Shown here in pieces: positions 8,675 to 18,800 of a stretch of DNA of 64,000 nt. Every line of letters begins with the position of its first letter. Positions within the stretch are counted from its first letter, which is position 1. Position numbers and translations under genes: made by a program. Under the pieces are notes generated by a model that worked only from the letters and a program-made list of their open reading frames with translations, did not search any database and was not told the origin of the DNA. This DNA comes from Marinobacter sp. (lineage in GTDB: Bacteria; Pseudomonadota; Gammaproteobacteria; Pseudomonadales; Oleiphilaceae), in the NCBI GenBank assembly GCA_014359475.1, contig JACIZI010000017.1, forward strand, positions 1 to 64,000, in the 5' to 3' direction.

Positions 8675-9253
8675 ATGAATGTTCCTCTGTTCCCCCTCGG
8701 TTCGGTCGTATTGCCTGGCGGCCGGATTCCCCTTCAGCTGTTCGAGCCCCGTTACACTGACATGCTGTCCCGCTGTATTCGTGAAGACCGGGGCTTTGTG
8801 GTGGTGTTGTTACGGGAGGGGCTGGAGACGCGCCGCAAGGTAGCGTTTTACGATATTGGCACTTATGTGCGCATTGTTGATTTCCGGCAACTGGATAACG
8901 GGTTGCTCGGGATTACCGTGGAGGGGGAAAGCAAGGTGACGGTGGTGCGCTCCTGGCAGCAGCAGGACGGCCTTAACGTCGGAGATGTGGAGTGCCTGCT
9001 GGATGAGCCCCGGGCGGCGGTGCCGGAAGCTTTCTCCGGGCTGGTGCAGGTGTTGCGGGCGTTGGTGCGTCACCCGGTTGTCAAAGAACTGGATATGGAT
9101 CTTGATTTCGAGGATGCCCGGGTGGTGGGGTGGCGTCTGACCGAATTGTTGCCTCTTGAGCGGCACCATAAACAGGCGTTGCTGGAAATTCAGGAACCCA
9201 TTGAGCGATTACGGCGCCTGGAAACCCTGCTGGATGAGCTGGAACAGCGTTGA
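8675..9253 (+). CDS. LON peptidase substrate-binding domain protein
   Basis: A 192-residue stand-alone LON N-terminal domain protein (PF02190 type). It begins [15 protein letters not shown], followed by [13 protein letters not shown], both diagnostic of the family, and has no AAA or protease domain. Such proteins are thought to bind substrate proteins, but the partner is unknown. Start is uncertain: 8675 fits the family, and in-frame ATGs at 8657 and 8594 are possible; none has a strong ribosome site. Its stop codon abuts the stop of the converging DedA-PAP2 gene. Confidence 0.75.
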   Translation: MNVPLFPLGSVVLPGGRIPLQLFEPRYTDMLSRCIREDRGFVVVLLREGLETRRKVAFYDIGTYVRIVDFRQLDNGLLGITVEGESKVTVVRSWQQQDGLNVGDVECLLDEPRAAVPEAFSGLVQVLRALVRHPVVKELDMDLDFEDARVVGWRLTELLPLERHHKQALLEIQEPIERLRRLETLLDELEQR

Positions 9254-10702
9254 TCAGGAAGCGGGTGCGTAGCGCACCATTGCCTCTGCGAAGTGGTTCG
9301 CCAGATACCAAAGCAACAACACCAGCCCGGCACCACTCAGGATCAGACTGCTGCTGTCCAACCCCAGGTGAATCCGGTCGTAGCGGCTGTAGCTGGCCCG
9401 CACAGCGGCAGTTATCGCCAGACCCAGCAGTAGCCCGCCAACCACATCCGTAAACCAGTGAACCCCCAGGTACAACCGGCTCAGTCCGGCTAACAGCATC
9501 GGCAGACTGAGTAGCAGGTAGATTTGCCAGCGGTAGTGGCCCCGGTATTCCCGTGCAATAAATGCCGCCGCCATGGCGAAAAATACCGTGGTGCCCGCGG
9601 TATGGCCGCTGGGAAATGCGCCGGACTGCGGTGTCAGGTTAACCAGATCCGGTCGGGAGATGCCGGTCAGTTGTTTCAGGCCCCAGATGGCGGCAACGGT
9701 AATAAAGGCAGCCACAAGGCAGTGAATGGCTGCCGCATAGTAGCCCCGGAAGGTTAGCCCGATGATCGCCAGCATAGTGCCGACGATCAGGACCGGAGGG
9801 TCACCAGCCAGGGTGATGGCCACAAACGCCGGATCCAGAACCGGGTGCCGCAACGCCAGAAACCAGTCGCTGGCCAGCTCGTTAAAAGTCTGCAGGGTGC
9901 CCTGGGTAGCCAACAGGGTCCAGATCAAAAACAGTGCGCCTGCGCCCAGTGCCATACTGGACGATGTCAGGGGGAATTCGCCGCTGCGGTCGGGACGTTC
10001 GCTGCTATAAAGTCGCCAGAATTTGTGGGTGGCCGTATAGCGGGCCATGCGCCGCTGCAGCCATTGATAGATCCGACCACGGGAACCCAGGCGCAACTGC
10101 ACCCGGAACAGCAGCAGATAAACCAGCGCCAGGGCTCCCAGGCTGACACCCAGTACTGCATAGAAATGGGGCGGCGGTTTGAATTGCAGGGCCAGGGCAC
10201 TGCCCACCAGATAACCAGGCAGAATGTACACCGGTGCCCAGCCGATGGCAGAACCGACGTTGAAAACCAGAAAGCGCTTCCAGGGCATCATCAGGGCTCC
10301 GGCAATCAGAGGGATTACCGGACGTATCGGGCCAATGAATCGCCCGATAATCACACTTTTGCCGCCATGGCGACGAAAGAAGCGCTCCCCACTGGTGATC
10401 ATTCCCGGATAGCGGCTGAAAGGCCACACCCTGTGCAGCCGGCCGGTGAACTGGCGGCCAAGGGCAAAGCTGATTCCATCCCCGGCAACCGCCCCCAGTC
10501 CGGCCCAGAGCAAAGCTTCGGGAAGCGGCATGCCGGTTTTCCCTGCCAGAAGCGCTGCCCCGAACAGTAAAGCCACCCCGGGGACGACAACGCCGGCGAT
10601 GGCCAGGGATTCCACAAAGGACACCGCAAGCAGTGTGATGGCGAGCCAGCCCGGATTTGTCTCAAGCCATGCAAGCAGGGGAGCCATCCATTCCGGGGTC
10701 AT
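9254..10702 (-). CDS. DedA-family / PAP2 phosphatase fusion membrane protein
   Basis: A 482-residue two-domain inner-membrane protein. Residues 1 to about 220 are DedA/VTT-like (FVESLAIAGVVVPG near the start, then GRFIGPIRPVIPLIAGALMMP). From about 240 onward is a PAP2 phosphatase domain with all three motifs: KQLTGISRP (KX6RP), PSGH, and SRLYLGVH (SRX5H). The PAP2 half should dephosphorylate a lipid phosphate such as undecaprenyl or phosphatidylglycerol phosphate, and the DedA half may move the lipid between leaflets. The substrate is inferred. Its ATG overlaps the stop of the upstream GGDEF gene (ATGA), so the three minus-strand genes form an operon. Confidence 0.85.
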   Translation of the reverse strand: MTPEWMAPLLAWLETNPGWLAITLLAVSFVESLAIAGVVVPGVALLFGAALLAGKTGMPLPEALLWAGLGAVAGDGISFALGRQFTGRLHRVWPFSRYPGMITSGERFFRRHGGKSVIIGRFIGPIRPVIPLIAGALMMPWKRFLVFNVGSAIGWAPVYILPGYLVGSALALQFKPPPHFYAVLGVSLGALALVYLLLFRVQLRLGSRGRIYQWLQRRMARYTATHKFWRLYSSERPDRSGEFPLTSSSMALGAGALFLIWTLLATQGTLQTFNELASDWFLALRHPVLDPAFVAITLAGDPPVLIVGTMLAIIGLTFRGYYAAAIHCLVAAFITVAAIWGLKQLTGISRPDLVNLTPQSGAFPSGHTAGTTVFFAMAAAFIAREYRGHYRWQIYLLLSLPMLLAGLSRLYLGVHWFTDVVGGLLLGLAITAAVRASYSRYDRIHLGLDSSSLILSGAGLVLLLWYLANHFAEAMVRYAPAS

Positions 10703-11697
10703 GATGCCTGACGGTCTCCCTCACTGAACCACAGGGAATCTGCACCCCGTTTTCTGGCGGCTTCCAGCGCGGCGCGTGTACGCCTGCGCAGGGAATCCGG
10801 CCGGGTGTCGCCGGGCACCCGGGTCGTGCAACCGACACACACCGTGACCTTGCCCACCACCGGCCAGGCTTGTTCGCTGATCGACCGCCTGACCCGCTCT
10901 GCAATCACCCGCACACCGTCTTCGGGTGTGAAGGGCAGAATCAGGAAAAACTCTCCTTTATCCAGCGTGTAAAGGGTATCTCCGGCGCGGATCACATCAA
11001 ACAGGTGCGCGGTAAGCTGCCGGCTCAGTTCCCGCAGTCGCTCCCGGCCATGCAGGTCTTCCAGCTCGTCCAGATAATCCACGGAGGTGAGCACCACGGA
11101 TAGTGGGTGTCCGGTAGCGATCGCACGGCTGATTTCCTTGTGCAGCGTTTCATCCAGGAAGCGGGCATTATGGGCCCCGGTAACCGGGTCGGTTATTGCC
11201 AGATCTTCTGCCGACTGGGCCATGTGGTCGTAGTGCCAGGTATACAGCGCCGCAATGCCCAGCAGAATGATATTGCCTGCCAGGGTTACCGTTGCGTTCA
11301 GGGGGGATTCGTGGCTGTAAAGGAAAATTGCCAGAGCGACCAGCAGCCCCAGGCCGAGACCCAGTGCCTGACGCAGTGGCAGGATCAGCAGGTTCAGCAG
11401 CAGTATTGGCAGTACCCAGTAGCTGGTGGCCACCGGCTCCAGAGCAAGCATGCCCACCACCAGGCCGGCGTTGAGAGCCGCCAGGATCGGCAGGTGCCCC
11501 GGTGCGCTGAGTTGCTGGCGGCGGCACACCAGTGTGTAGATGCAGCCGGTCACGCCAACCAGCCCCATTACGGTGGCCAGATAGAACAGGTCATAAAAGC
11601 CGTAGCTCAGGTTTTGCATGGCCAGCACCGCGATGAAAAAGCTCGCGGTCAGATAACCCGCCATGTGGGTAATGGTGCGCAGTCTCGTCTCGGTCAT
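10699..11697 (-). CDS. Membrane protein with degenerate GGDEF domain (second of pair)
   Basis: A 332-residue protein with five or six hydrophobic spans in residues about 10-155, then a GGDEF fold starting at LAITDPVTGAHNARFLDETL. The active-site signature reads DKGEF in place of GG[D/E]EF, so the first Gly pair is lost and diguanylate cyclase activity is unlikely. The C-terminus keeps family features (a VTVCVGCTT strand and a LEAARKRGADSL helix). It could be a c-di-GMP receptor or a structural paralogue. Four-base ATGA overlaps link it to the gene on each side. Confidence 0.75.
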   Translation of the reverse strand: MTETRLRTITHMAGYLTASFFIAVLAMQNLSYGFYDLFYLATVMGLVGVTGCIYTLVCRRQQLSAPGHLPILAALNAGLVVGMLALEPVATSYWVLPILLLNLLILPLRQALGLGLGLLVALAIFLYSHESPLNATVTLAGNIILLGIAALYTWHYDHMAQSAEDLAITDPVTGAHNARFLDETLHKEISRAIATGHPLSVVLTSVDYLDELEDLHGRERLRELSRQLTAHLFDVIRAGDTLYTLDKGEFFLILPFTPEDGVRVIAERVRRSISEQAWPVVGKVTVCVGCTTRVPGDTRPDSLRRRTRAALEAARKRGADSLWFSEGDRQAS

Positions 11698-12707
11698 GAC
11701 AGGGTCTCTCCGGCCCGGGTGCCGTCTTGTGGGGGCGGGTTCCAGGTACTGTAGGACTGTATCCGGTCACCGCCCTGTTGCTGGGCCCGACGCAGGGCGT
11801 TGGCGGCCGACAGTTGCAGACTGTCCGCGTCGTCGCCGATGTTCAGTCCGGCCACCCCGGCACTCACGGTCAGGTCCAGGCCGTGACTGGTCAGCAGTGT
11901 GCCCAGGCCACTGCGGATATTCTCGGCCCGGCGCCCGGCTTCGCTGCTGGCAATGCCAGGCAGGATAATCAGGAACTGCAGGTCGGCCACGCGGTAGTAA
12001 CTGTCAAAATCACGCAACTGGGAATGCAGGTAGCGGCCGATACGCGGCAGAATGGAGCGGATGTCCGCATCGGGGCTGGTCTCGCTGAGATGGGCGTCCA
12101 GGCCGATCATCACCACCGCCATGTCGATGCCTTCCCGCTCGCTGCGCTGGATTTCCTTGTGCAGGTCCGCTGACAGGTATTGCCGGCTGGCGGCCTGGGT
12201 GAGTTCATCGGTGCGGCGCAGGGGGGCCAGTTGCCTGGATTTGTATTCTCTCAGAAACACCATGATGGTGCACAGGCAGAGCGTGAGAAGTCCGGCGCTG
12301 GCCATCTGATGACGATCAATGAACTCACTGTAACCGGTCATCAGGACAATGGTGGTTGTCAGGAAAATCAGTGCCAGAAAAGCACCTGCTGCAAGGGGCA
12401 GCAGAGCCAGCAGAACCAGGGGGAAGCTGAATATCCAGGGCGCCAGGCTGTGCTGGCCGGTGATCTGGCTGGCAAGCAGCAGGGCAGCCAGCATTGCCAG
12501 CAGGGCCAGGCGTACCAGTTTGCGGGGGATACGCTCCGTGCGCTGACCGGAGGAGGTGCTGCTCCAGATCAATCCCGCACTGACAGCGGAGACCAGCGCA
12601 GACAGGTAGTCGCCACTGAGGGCGGTGTAGACCGCCAGCAGAACCAGTGCCGTCAGGCTGACACGGGAAAACTGGCTGAGCAGAAATTTTTCGGCCATCT
12701 GGGCCAT
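11694..12707 (-). CDS. Membrane protein with degenerate GGDEF domain (first of pair)
   Basis: A 337-residue protein with an N-terminal membrane region of about five spans (to about residue 140), then a GGDEF-like domain beginning [15 protein letters not shown]. The signature position reads VADLQF instead of GGDEF, while the surrounding strands [15 protein letters not shown] and [12 protein letters not shown] are kept. The active site is therefore lost. Start 12707 has AGGAAGGA about 7 bases upstream and is preferred over an open extension to 12836. It is the first gene of the operon with the second degenerate GGDEF protein and the DedA-PAP2 fusion. Confidence 0.75.
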   Translation of the reverse strand: MAQMAEKFLLSQFSRVSLTALVLLAVYTALSGDYLSALVSAVSAGLIWSSTSSGQRTERIPRKLVRLALLAMLAALLLASQITGQHSLAPWIFSFPLVLLALLPLAAGAFLALIFLTTTIVLMTGYSEFIDRHQMASAGLLTLCLCTIMVFLREYKSRQLAPLRRTDELTQAASRQYLSADLHKEIQRSEREGIDMAVVMIGLDAHLSETSPDADIRSILPRIGRYLHSQLRDFDSYYRVADLQFLIILPGIASSEAGRRAENIRSGLGTLLTSHGLDLTVSAGVAGLNIGDDADSLQLSAANALRRAQQQGGDRIQSYSTWNPPPQDGTRAGETLS

Positions 12708-12877
12708 GGGTATCCTTCCTCTGTCGTGCATCCGTTTTCGGGCCGGCCCGGAAAACAGTTTTTCTGCGGGTAGCGGGTGCACGGTATAATAAAGCCTCGG
12801 GATGCGTACTGGAACCTGGCAGGGTAAAGTGTGCACCCCGGAACACAGTCAGATATGCGAGTCAGGAAGGTAACAGA

Positions 12878-14134
12878 ATGGATATTGCAGCTTATATGGC
12901 CCAGGTGGGTAGTCAGGCACGTGCCGCGGCAACGGCAGTAGCGCGCTCCACAACGGCGGTTCGTAACCGGGCCCTGCTGGCCACGGCGGAAGCTCTGGAC
13001 GCGGCCCGCGATGAGCTGGCAGAGGCCAACAAAAAAGATCTCGAGCAGGGCCGGGCAAACGGTCTGGATGCGGCCATGCTGGATCGCCTGGAACTGACCC
13101 CGGCGCGCATTGATACCATGATTGAAGGTCTGCGGCAGGTGGCATCCCTGCCCGACCCGGTGGGCGAAATGACCGACATGACCTATCGCCCGTCGGGGAT
13201 TCAGGTTGGCAAGATGCGGGTGCCGCTGGGTGTCATCGGCATTATCTACGAATCTCGTCCCAATGTGACCGTTGAGGCGGCCAGTCTGTGCCTGAAATCC
13301 GGTAATGCCACCATTCTGCGGGGTGGGTCGGAGTCTATCCATTCCAATCAGGCCATTGCCGCCTGCCTGGAAAAGGGTCTGCGTGAGGCCGGCTTGCCGG
13401 AAGCGGCAGTGCAGGTAATCCGCACCACGGACCGCGCTGCCGTGGGGGAACTGATTACCATGCCCCGGTACGTGGACGTCATTGTGCCCCGCGGTGGCAA
13501 AGGCCTGATCGAGCGTATCAGCCGGGATGCAAAAGTGCCGGTGATTAAACACCTGGATGGTATCTGCCATGTTTATATCGACAGCCATGCGGATCCGGAA
13601 AAGGCACTGCGAGTGGCGGTCAATTCCAAAACCCAGCGGTATGGCACCTGTAACACCATGGAAACCCTGCTGGTGGATAGCGAGATCGCCGCTGACTTGC
13701 TACCACTGCTGGCGCAACAGTTTCGGGAGAAAGGCGTGGAATTGCGTGGCTGTGACCGTTGCCGCGAGATACTTCCGGGCATTGTAGCGGCCACGGAGGA
13801 AGACTGGCAGACGGAGTACCTGGCCCCGGTGCTCGCGGTACGGGTGGTGGACGGGCTGGACGCAGCCATCGCCCACATTAACCGTTATAGCTCCCGGCAT
13901 ACCGACAGCATTGTGACCGAAAACTACACCCGGGCCCGGCGCTTTCTGACCGAAGTGGATTCCAGCTCGGTGATGGTCAATGCCTCTACCCGTTTCGCCG
14001 ACGGTTTCGAGTACGGGCTGGGAGCGGAAATCGGTATTTCCACTGACAAGCTCCATGCCCGGGGACCAGTGGGGCTGGAAGGTCTGACCTCCCGCAAGTA
14101 TGTAGTGTTCGGCGACGGACATATCCGGACCTGA
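12878..14134 (+). CDS. proA: Gamma-glutamyl phosphate reductase
   Basis: NADPH-dependent reduction of gamma-glutamyl phosphate to glutamate semialdehyde, the second step of proline synthesis. The 418-residue product has the family length, with [17 protein letters not shown] (116-131), GGSESIHSN (149-157), VPRGGKGLI (203-211) and the catalytic Cys258 in YGTCNT. AGGAAGG lies before ATG 12878. proB is not adjacent. It leads directly into nadD, 4 bases away, so the two are probably cotranscribed. Confidence 0.96.
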   Translation: MDIAAYMAQVGSQARAAATAVARSTTAVRNRALLATAEALDAARDELAEANKKDLEQGRANGLDAAMLDRLELTPARIDTMIEGLRQVASLPDPVGEMTDMTYRPSGIQVGKMRVPLGVIGIIYESRPNVTVEAASLCLKSGNATILRGGSESIHSNQAIAACLEKGLREAGLPEAAVQVIRTTDRAAVGELITMPRYVDVIVPRGGKGLIERISRDAKVPVIKHLDGICHVYIDSHADPEKALRVAVNSKTQRYGTCNTMETLLVDSEIAADLLPLLAQQFREKGVELRGCDRCREILPGIVAATEEDWQTEYLAPVLAVRVVDGLDAAIAHINRYSSRHTDSIVTENYTRARRFLTEVDSSSVMVNASTRFADGFEYGLGAEIGISTDKLHARGPVGLEGLTSRKYVVFGDGHIRT

Positions 14135-14138
14135 TGCC

Positions 14139-14786
14139 ATGCAGGTAATCTACGGAGGCACCTTTGATCCGGTCCACCACGGCCATCTTCGCCTGGCGGT
14201 GGAACTCAAAGAGCAGCTCGGGGTTGCAACGATCCGGCTGGTACCCGCCTATGTGCCGCCGCACCGGGATGAGCCGGGTGCCACCCCTGAACAGCGACTG
14301 CGGTTGCTGGAGCTGGCCATAGCCGGTGAGCCTGGCCTGGTGCTGGATGACCGGGAAGTTCGCCGGGAGGGAGCTTCCTACACGACGGATACTCTGCGCC
14401 AGCTCAGGAATGCCATGGGTTCTGATGAACCGCTGGCCATGGTAGTGGGCACCGATGCCTTTGCCGCCTTTGATCGCTGGCGGGACTGGGACCAGATCCC
14501 GGAGCTTGCCCATATCGTGGTGGTCGAACGTCCGGGAGATCCGCTGGACCCTGAAGGTGTTCCCGCCAGATTGCTGGCAGAGCGGAGGGTGGAGCATCCC
14601 TCCGAATTGCGGCATACACCGGCTGGCAGAGCGCTCATTCTGGCCCCGCCGTTGCTGGATATTTCCGCCACGGGCATCCGCGATCGCATCGCCGGCGATC
14701 GGTCCCCGCGCTACCTGTTTCCGGACGCCGTCTGGGACGAAATCCGCCGGCTGGGACTGTACGGCTGCCCGCCGGGCCGTCGTTAG
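14139..14786 (+). CDS. nadD: Nicotinate-nucleotide adenylyltransferase
   Basis: Transfers AMP from ATP to nicotinate mononucleotide in NAD synthesis. The 215-residue protein has the nucleotidyltransferase start [15 protein letters not shown] (residues 4-18, with the HxGH motif) and the C-terminal [11 protein letters not shown] element (ISST.IR). The gene order proA-nadD-rsfS-rlmH is the usual one in this group. Confidence 0.95.
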   Translation: MQVIYGGTFDPVHHGHLRLAVELKEQLGVATIRLVPAYVPPHRDEPGATPEQRLRLLELAIAGEPGLVLDDREVRREGASYTTDTLRQLRNAMGSDEPLAMVVGTDAFAAFDRWRDWDQIPELAHIVVVERPGDPLDPEGVPARLLAERRVEHPSELRHTPAGRALILAPPLLDISATGIRDRIAGDRSPRYLFPDAVWDEIRRLGLYGCPPGRR

Positions 14787-14878
14787 CTGCCCTGAGCGCA
14801 ATTATTAGTGGTACAATCGCCGCTGAATATGTCCAGCCGGTCGCCAGCCAGCCTGGCGGTCCGCACAACAGGGTAAAT

Positions 14879-15229
14879 ATGCAGGCAGAACAACTGAAAA
14901 ATCTCGTGATTGAATCACTGGAAAACCTCAAGGCCAAAGATATCAGTGTGATTGATGTCCGTGACCGCACCAGCGTAACCGATTACATGGTGCTGGCCTG
15001 CGGTAACTCAAGTCGCCATGTGAAATCATTGGCGGATTCGGTGCTCAAGGATGCCCGTGAGCAGGGGGTCCGCACCGGCAATGTTGAAGGTGAGGGTGGC
15101 AGCGACTGGATCCTGCTGGATCTGGGGGACGTGGTACTGCATGTGATGATGCCGGCGACCCGTGAATTCTATGATCTGGAGCGTCTCTGGCGCGACGCAC
15201 CCGACCTGGGTGCGGCTGGTAGCGAGTAA
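14879..15229 (+). CDS. rsfS: Ribosomal silencing factor RsfS
   Basis: Binds ribosomal protein uL14 on the 50S subunit and blocks subunit joining under nutrient limitation. The 116-residue protein has the RsfS/Iojap fold: [20 protein letters not shown] (33-52), [30 protein letters not shown] and [15 protein letters not shown] hexamer about 65 bases upstream could be a -10 for this gene. rlmH begins 2 bases after its stop. Confidence 0.95.
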   Translation: MQAEQLKNLVIESLENLKAKDISVIDVRDRTSVTDYMVLACGNSSRHVKSLADSVLKDAREQGVRTGNVEGEGGSDWILLDLGDVVLHVMMPATREFYDLERLWRDAPDLGAAGSE

Positions 15230-15231
15230 TC

Positions 15232-15702
15232 ATGCGCTTGCGTCTGATCTGTGTAGGGCAGAAGATGCCCGGCTGGGTCAGCGAGGGTTATCAGGAGTAC
15301 AGCCGCCGAATGCCTCCCGAAATGCCCCTCGAGCTGGGAGAGGTGCCGCTGGCCCATCGCGGCAAGAATCCGGATATTCCCCGGCTGATGCAGAAAGAAG
15401 GTGAGGCCCTGCTGGCCGCGGTGGGTGCCCGTGACCGTGTCGTCGCGCTGGACGTGCAGGGGCAGGCCTGGTCTACAGAAAAGCTTGCCTCGCAGCTGGA
15501 GAACTGGCAGCTGGACGGACGGGATGTCAGTTTTCTGGTGGGTGGCCCCGATGGATTGCCCTCCGAGTGCCTGGAAAGGGCCGATCAGCGCTGGTCCCTG
15601 TCACCTCTGACGCTACCCCATCCACTGGTACGCATACTGGTGTCCGAGCAGTTGTATCGGGCCTGGTCGGTCACCCGCAATCACCCTTACCACCGGGCCT
15701 GA
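15232..15702 (+). CDS. rlmH: 23S rRNA (pseudouridine-1915 N3) methyltransferase
   Basis: SPOUT-class methyltransferase that modifies helix 69 of 23S rRNA. The 156-residue product has the family length. It contains [14 protein letters not shown], the SAM knot [10 protein letters not shown], and ends with [20 protein letters not shown] and NHPYHRA, the conserved C-terminus. It is tightly linked to rsfS (2-base gap) and mrdA (9-base gap). Confidence 0.96.
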   Translation: MRLRLICVGQKMPGWVSEGYQEYSRRMPPEMPLELGEVPLAHRGKNPDIPRLMQKEGEALLAAVGARDRVVALDVQGQAWSTEKLASQLENWQLDGRDVSFLVGGPDGLPSECLERADQRWSLSPLTLPHPLVRILVSEQLYRAWSVTRNHPYHRA

Positions 15703-15711
15703 GGGGGCATC

Positions 15712-17601
15712 ATGTCGTGGGGAGACTTCAAGGATGTGGCTGCCGAGCGTCGCCTGTTTCAGCGCCGCGCACTGGTCATGCTGTTGCTGGTCATCGCCGC
15801 TTCAGGCCTGCTGGCGGGCCGCATGTATTACCTGCAGGTCGTAATGCACGATACCTACAAGACACTTTCCGACAAGAACCGGGTTCAGGTGCAGTCGGTG
15901 GCTCCGCCCCGGGGGCTGATCTATGACCGCAATAATGTGCTGCTTGCAGAGAATCGCCCGGTGTTCAGCGTCACCCTGGTGCCGGAGCGGATCGACGAAC
16001 TGGACCGGACACTGGAACGTCTGCAGTCAATTATTGATATTTCCGGGGAGGATCTTGAACGCTTCCGGCGACGCCTTACCGAGCCGCGCCGCCCCTTCCA
16101 GGAGCTCCCTCTTCGCTATGACCTGACGGAAACTGAAATCGCCCGCCTGGCGGTTGTGAGGCACCAGATGCCAGGGGTCGAGGTGTCGGCCGAGCTGGTC
16201 CGTTACTACCCGTTCAGTGAGCTGACCTCCCATGTGCTGGGCTTTGTCGGCCGTATCAACCGGGAGGAACTGCAGCGCATTGATCCGGTCAATTACGCAG
16301 GTACCAACTACATTGGCAAGTCCGGTATCGAACGTTTCTATGAACAGGCACTGCATGGCGAGGTGGGCTACCAGCATGTGGAAACCAACGCCCGGGGCCG
16401 GGTGCTCAGAGTGTTGGAGCGGGAAAACCCGGAGCCAGGGCGCGATCTGCAGTTGCACCTGGATATGCGTTTGCAGCGGCTGGCCTTCAAGCTGCTTGAC
16501 GGACGACGGGGGGCGATCATTGCGGTTGAGCCGGATACCGGCGGAATCCTGGCGCTCGCCAGTGTGCCGGGGTTTGATGCCAACAAATTTGTCACCGGAA
16601 TCAGCGTGGCAGATTATCAGGACCTCAGTACCAGCCTGGACAAACCCCTGTTCAACCGGGCGCTGCGTGGCCAGTATCCACCGGGGTCCACCATGAAGCC
16701 AATGCTCGCCATTGCCGCCCTGGACAGCGGAGCCACCACCCGCAACAGAACCATCTGGGATCCCGGTTACTACCAGATCAATGGCAATGGCCGTCGTTAC
16801 CGGGACTGGAAACGAACCGGCCATGGCTGGGTCGACCTGAACAACGCCATTGCCGAATCCTGTGACGTTTATTTCTATGATGTGGCGCTGGAGATGGGCG
16901 TGGACACCATGCAAAGTTACCTGTCCCGGTTCGGCTTTGGCGAGGATGCGGCCCTGGATGTCTCGGGTGCGCTGAGTGGCCTGTTGCCTTCCCGGGACTG
17001 GAAAAGGGCCGTGCGGAATGCGCCCTGGTATCCGGGTGATTCTGTCAATATGGGGATTGGTCAGGGCTTCATGCTGGCAACGCCGTTGCAGCTGGTCACT
17101 GCCACTTCGGTTATCGCCAATCGCGGGCGTTGGCATGAGCCGCATCTGCTCCGGGAGGTGAAGGGAGGCGGTGAGGCAAGCGATCTTTTGCCCCGCGGTG
17201 ATCATTCAAATATCAACCTCAAGGACCCGGAGGACTGGGAGTATGTGGTGAATGCCATGGAAGATGTCATGCACGGAGCAAAAGGTACGGCCCGTTACGC
17301 AGGGAGAGGGGCGGATTATCGCATGGCGGGCAAAACCGGAACGGCTCAGGTATTCAGTCTGGAAGAGGGGGAAGAATATGATGCGGATGAGGTTCGTGAA
17401 CGGCTTCGGGATCATGCCATGTTTGTCGGCTTTGCGCCTGCAGATGACCCCCGGATAGTGGTATCCGTCATTGTCGAAAACGGCGGCAGTGGCAGTGGCA
17501 CCGCGGCACCTGTGGCCCGGTCCCTGTTTGATGCCTGGCTGAGTAATTTCGGTGAGGGCGGCCCGGTAAAGCAGGTTACAGCGATCGGAGGGGAGGGGTA
17601 G
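15712..17601 (+). CDS. mrdA: Penicillin-binding protein 2 (elongasome transpeptidase)
   Basis: Class B PBP that crosslinks peptidoglycan during rod elongation. The 629-residue protein has one N-terminal membrane span (about 20-40), a dimerisation domain with RGLIYDRN, and a transpeptidase domain with Ser326 in STMK, SCD at 383-385 and KTG at 541-543. It acts in the periplasm anchored to the inner membrane. It works with RodA, encoded 4 bases downstream, in the Rod complex. Confidence 0.97.
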   Translation: MSWGDFKDVAAERRLFQRRALVMLLLVIAASGLLAGRMYYLQVVMHDTYKTLSDKNRVQVQSVAPPRGLIYDRNNVLLAENRPVFSVTLVPERIDELDRTLERLQSIIDISGEDLERFRRRLTEPRRPFQELPLRYDLTETEIARLAVVRHQMPGVEVSAELVRYYPFSELTSHVLGFVGRINREELQRIDPVNYAGTNYIGKSGIERFYEQALHGEVGYQHVETNARGRVLRVLERENPEPGRDLQLHLDMRLQRLAFKLLDGRRGAIIAVEPDTGGILALASVPGFDANKFVTGISVADYQDLSTSLDKPLFNRALRGQYPPGSTMKPMLAIAALDSGATTRNRTIWDPGYYQINGNGRRYRDWKRTGHGWVDLNNAIAESCDVYFYDVALEMGVDTMQSYLSRFGFGEDAALDVSGALSGLLPSRDWKRAVRNAPWYPGDSVNMGIGQGFMLATPLQLVTATSVIANRGRWHEPHLLREVKGGGEASDLLPRGDHSNINLKDPEDWEYVVNAMEDVMHGAKGTARYAGRGADYRMAGKTGTAQVFSLEEGEEYDADEVRERLRDHAMFVGFAPADDPRIVVSVIVENGGSGSGTAAPVARSLFDAWLSNFGEGGPVKQVTAIGGEG

Positions 17602-17605
17602 CCCA

Positions 17606-18748
17606 ATGGTGGCACACGGTTTGTTCGATGCGACAACGGGAGATGGCCTGGTTCCACGCAAAAGCTGGTGGTCGATCGTTCACATTGATCCCTGGCTGCT
17701 GCTGCTGCTGGTTATTCTGGTTACTGGCGGCCTGTTTGTGCTTTACAGCGGTGCAGACAGGGATATGGCAGTCGTGGAAGCCCAGGGTATACGTTTGGGC
17801 ATTGCGTTCCTCGTGATGCTGGTGTTTGCCCAGCTGGATCCGGCGGTATACAGGCGCTGGGCTCCCTGGTTATTTCTCGCCGGCCTGACTGCGCTTGCGG
17901 CGGTTTTGCTGGTCGGGACAGGGGCCAAGGGTGCACAGCGCTGGCTGGACCTGCCCGGGTTGCCGCGCTTTCAGCCGTCCGAGATCATGAAGCTGGTGGT
18001 GCCGATGATGGCGTCCTGGTACCTGTCCCGATACTACCTGCCTCCGGGTTTCAGGACGATCACTGTTGCGCTTGCCATTGTATTGGTGCCGATGGCGATG
18101 ATCGGATTGCAACCGGACCTGGGGACGGCCTTGCTGGTCGGGAGCGCGGGGCTGTTCGTTGTGTTTTTTGCCGGCATCAGCTGGAAGCTGATCAGTGCAT
18201 TTCTTGGCCTGGTGGCCATTGCCGCACCGCTGATGTGGTTTTTTGGTATGCGTGAATACCAGAAACAGCGTGTACTGACCTTGCTGGATCCCCAGAGTGA
18301 CCCCCTGGGGGCGGGGTGGAATATTATCCAGTCCACGACAGCCATCGGCTCTGGCGGAATGGAAGGCAAGGGCTGGCTTCAGGGTACTCAGTCGCACCTG
18401 GCATTTCTGCCGGAGAGTCACACCGATTTTATCGTGGCGGTACTGGCGGAGGAATTCGGTTTTGTCGGGATGATGGTGTTGCTGGGGGTGTATCTGTTGA
18501 TCCTCCTGCGCTGCCTGTTTATAGCCACCACAGCGCAGGACTCGTTCAGTCGTTTGCTGGCTGGCGCGCTGACCATGACGTTTTTCATCTATATTTTTGT
18601 GAATATGGGGATGGTGAGCGGGCTGCTGCCGGTGGTCGGCGTGCCGCTGCCGCTGATCAGTTATGGTGGCACCTCTGTGGTCACCCTGATGGCCGCCTTT
18701 GGGGTATTGATGTCGATCCACACCCATCGCCGGATGATCGGGGCGTAA
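17606..18748 (+). CDS. rodA: Rod-shape glycosyltransferase RodA (SEDS family)
   Basis: Polytopic inner-membrane peptidoglycan polymerase that pairs with PBP2. The 380-residue protein has about ten spans and SEDS signatures: GAKGAQRWLDLPG, FQPSEIMKL, QPDLGTALL, FLPESHTDFIVAVLAEEFGF and the C-terminal GVPLPLISYGGTS. It follows mrdA by 4 bases, so translational coupling is likely. It is the usual partner order in the elongation cluster. Confidence 0.97.
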   Translation: MVAHGLFDATTGDGLVPRKSWWSIVHIDPWLLLLLVILVTGGLFVLYSGADRDMAVVEAQGIRLGIAFLVMLVFAQLDPAVYRRWAPWLFLAGLTALAAVLLVGTGAKGAQRWLDLPGLPRFQPSEIMKLVVPMMASWYLSRYYLPPGFRTITVALAIVLVPMAMIGLQPDLGTALLVGSAGLFVVFFAGISWKLISAFLGLVAIAAPLMWFFGMREYQKQRVLTLLDPQSDPLGAGWNIIQSTTAIGSGGMEGKGWLQGTQSHLAFLPESHTDFIVAVLAEEFGFVGMMVLLGVYLLILLRCLFIATTAQDSFSRLLAGALTMTFFIYIFVNMGMVSGLLPVVGVPLPLISYGGTSVVTLMAAFGVLMSIHTHRRMIGA

Positions 18749-18800
18749 TGGTTGCCAGGGGTATGGTCGTGATAGTCTTGATTAAACGGGTCTTAAAAGC

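Noticed and set aside
10699-12707. Calling the two membrane GGDEF proteins active diguanylate cyclases
   Set aside because: The signature residues read DKGEF and VADLQF, which lack the residues needed for GTP and metal binding.
16027-17205. A 392-codon frame opposite mrdA
   Set aside because: The PBP2 gene on the other strand has all catalytic motifs; the antisense frame has none.
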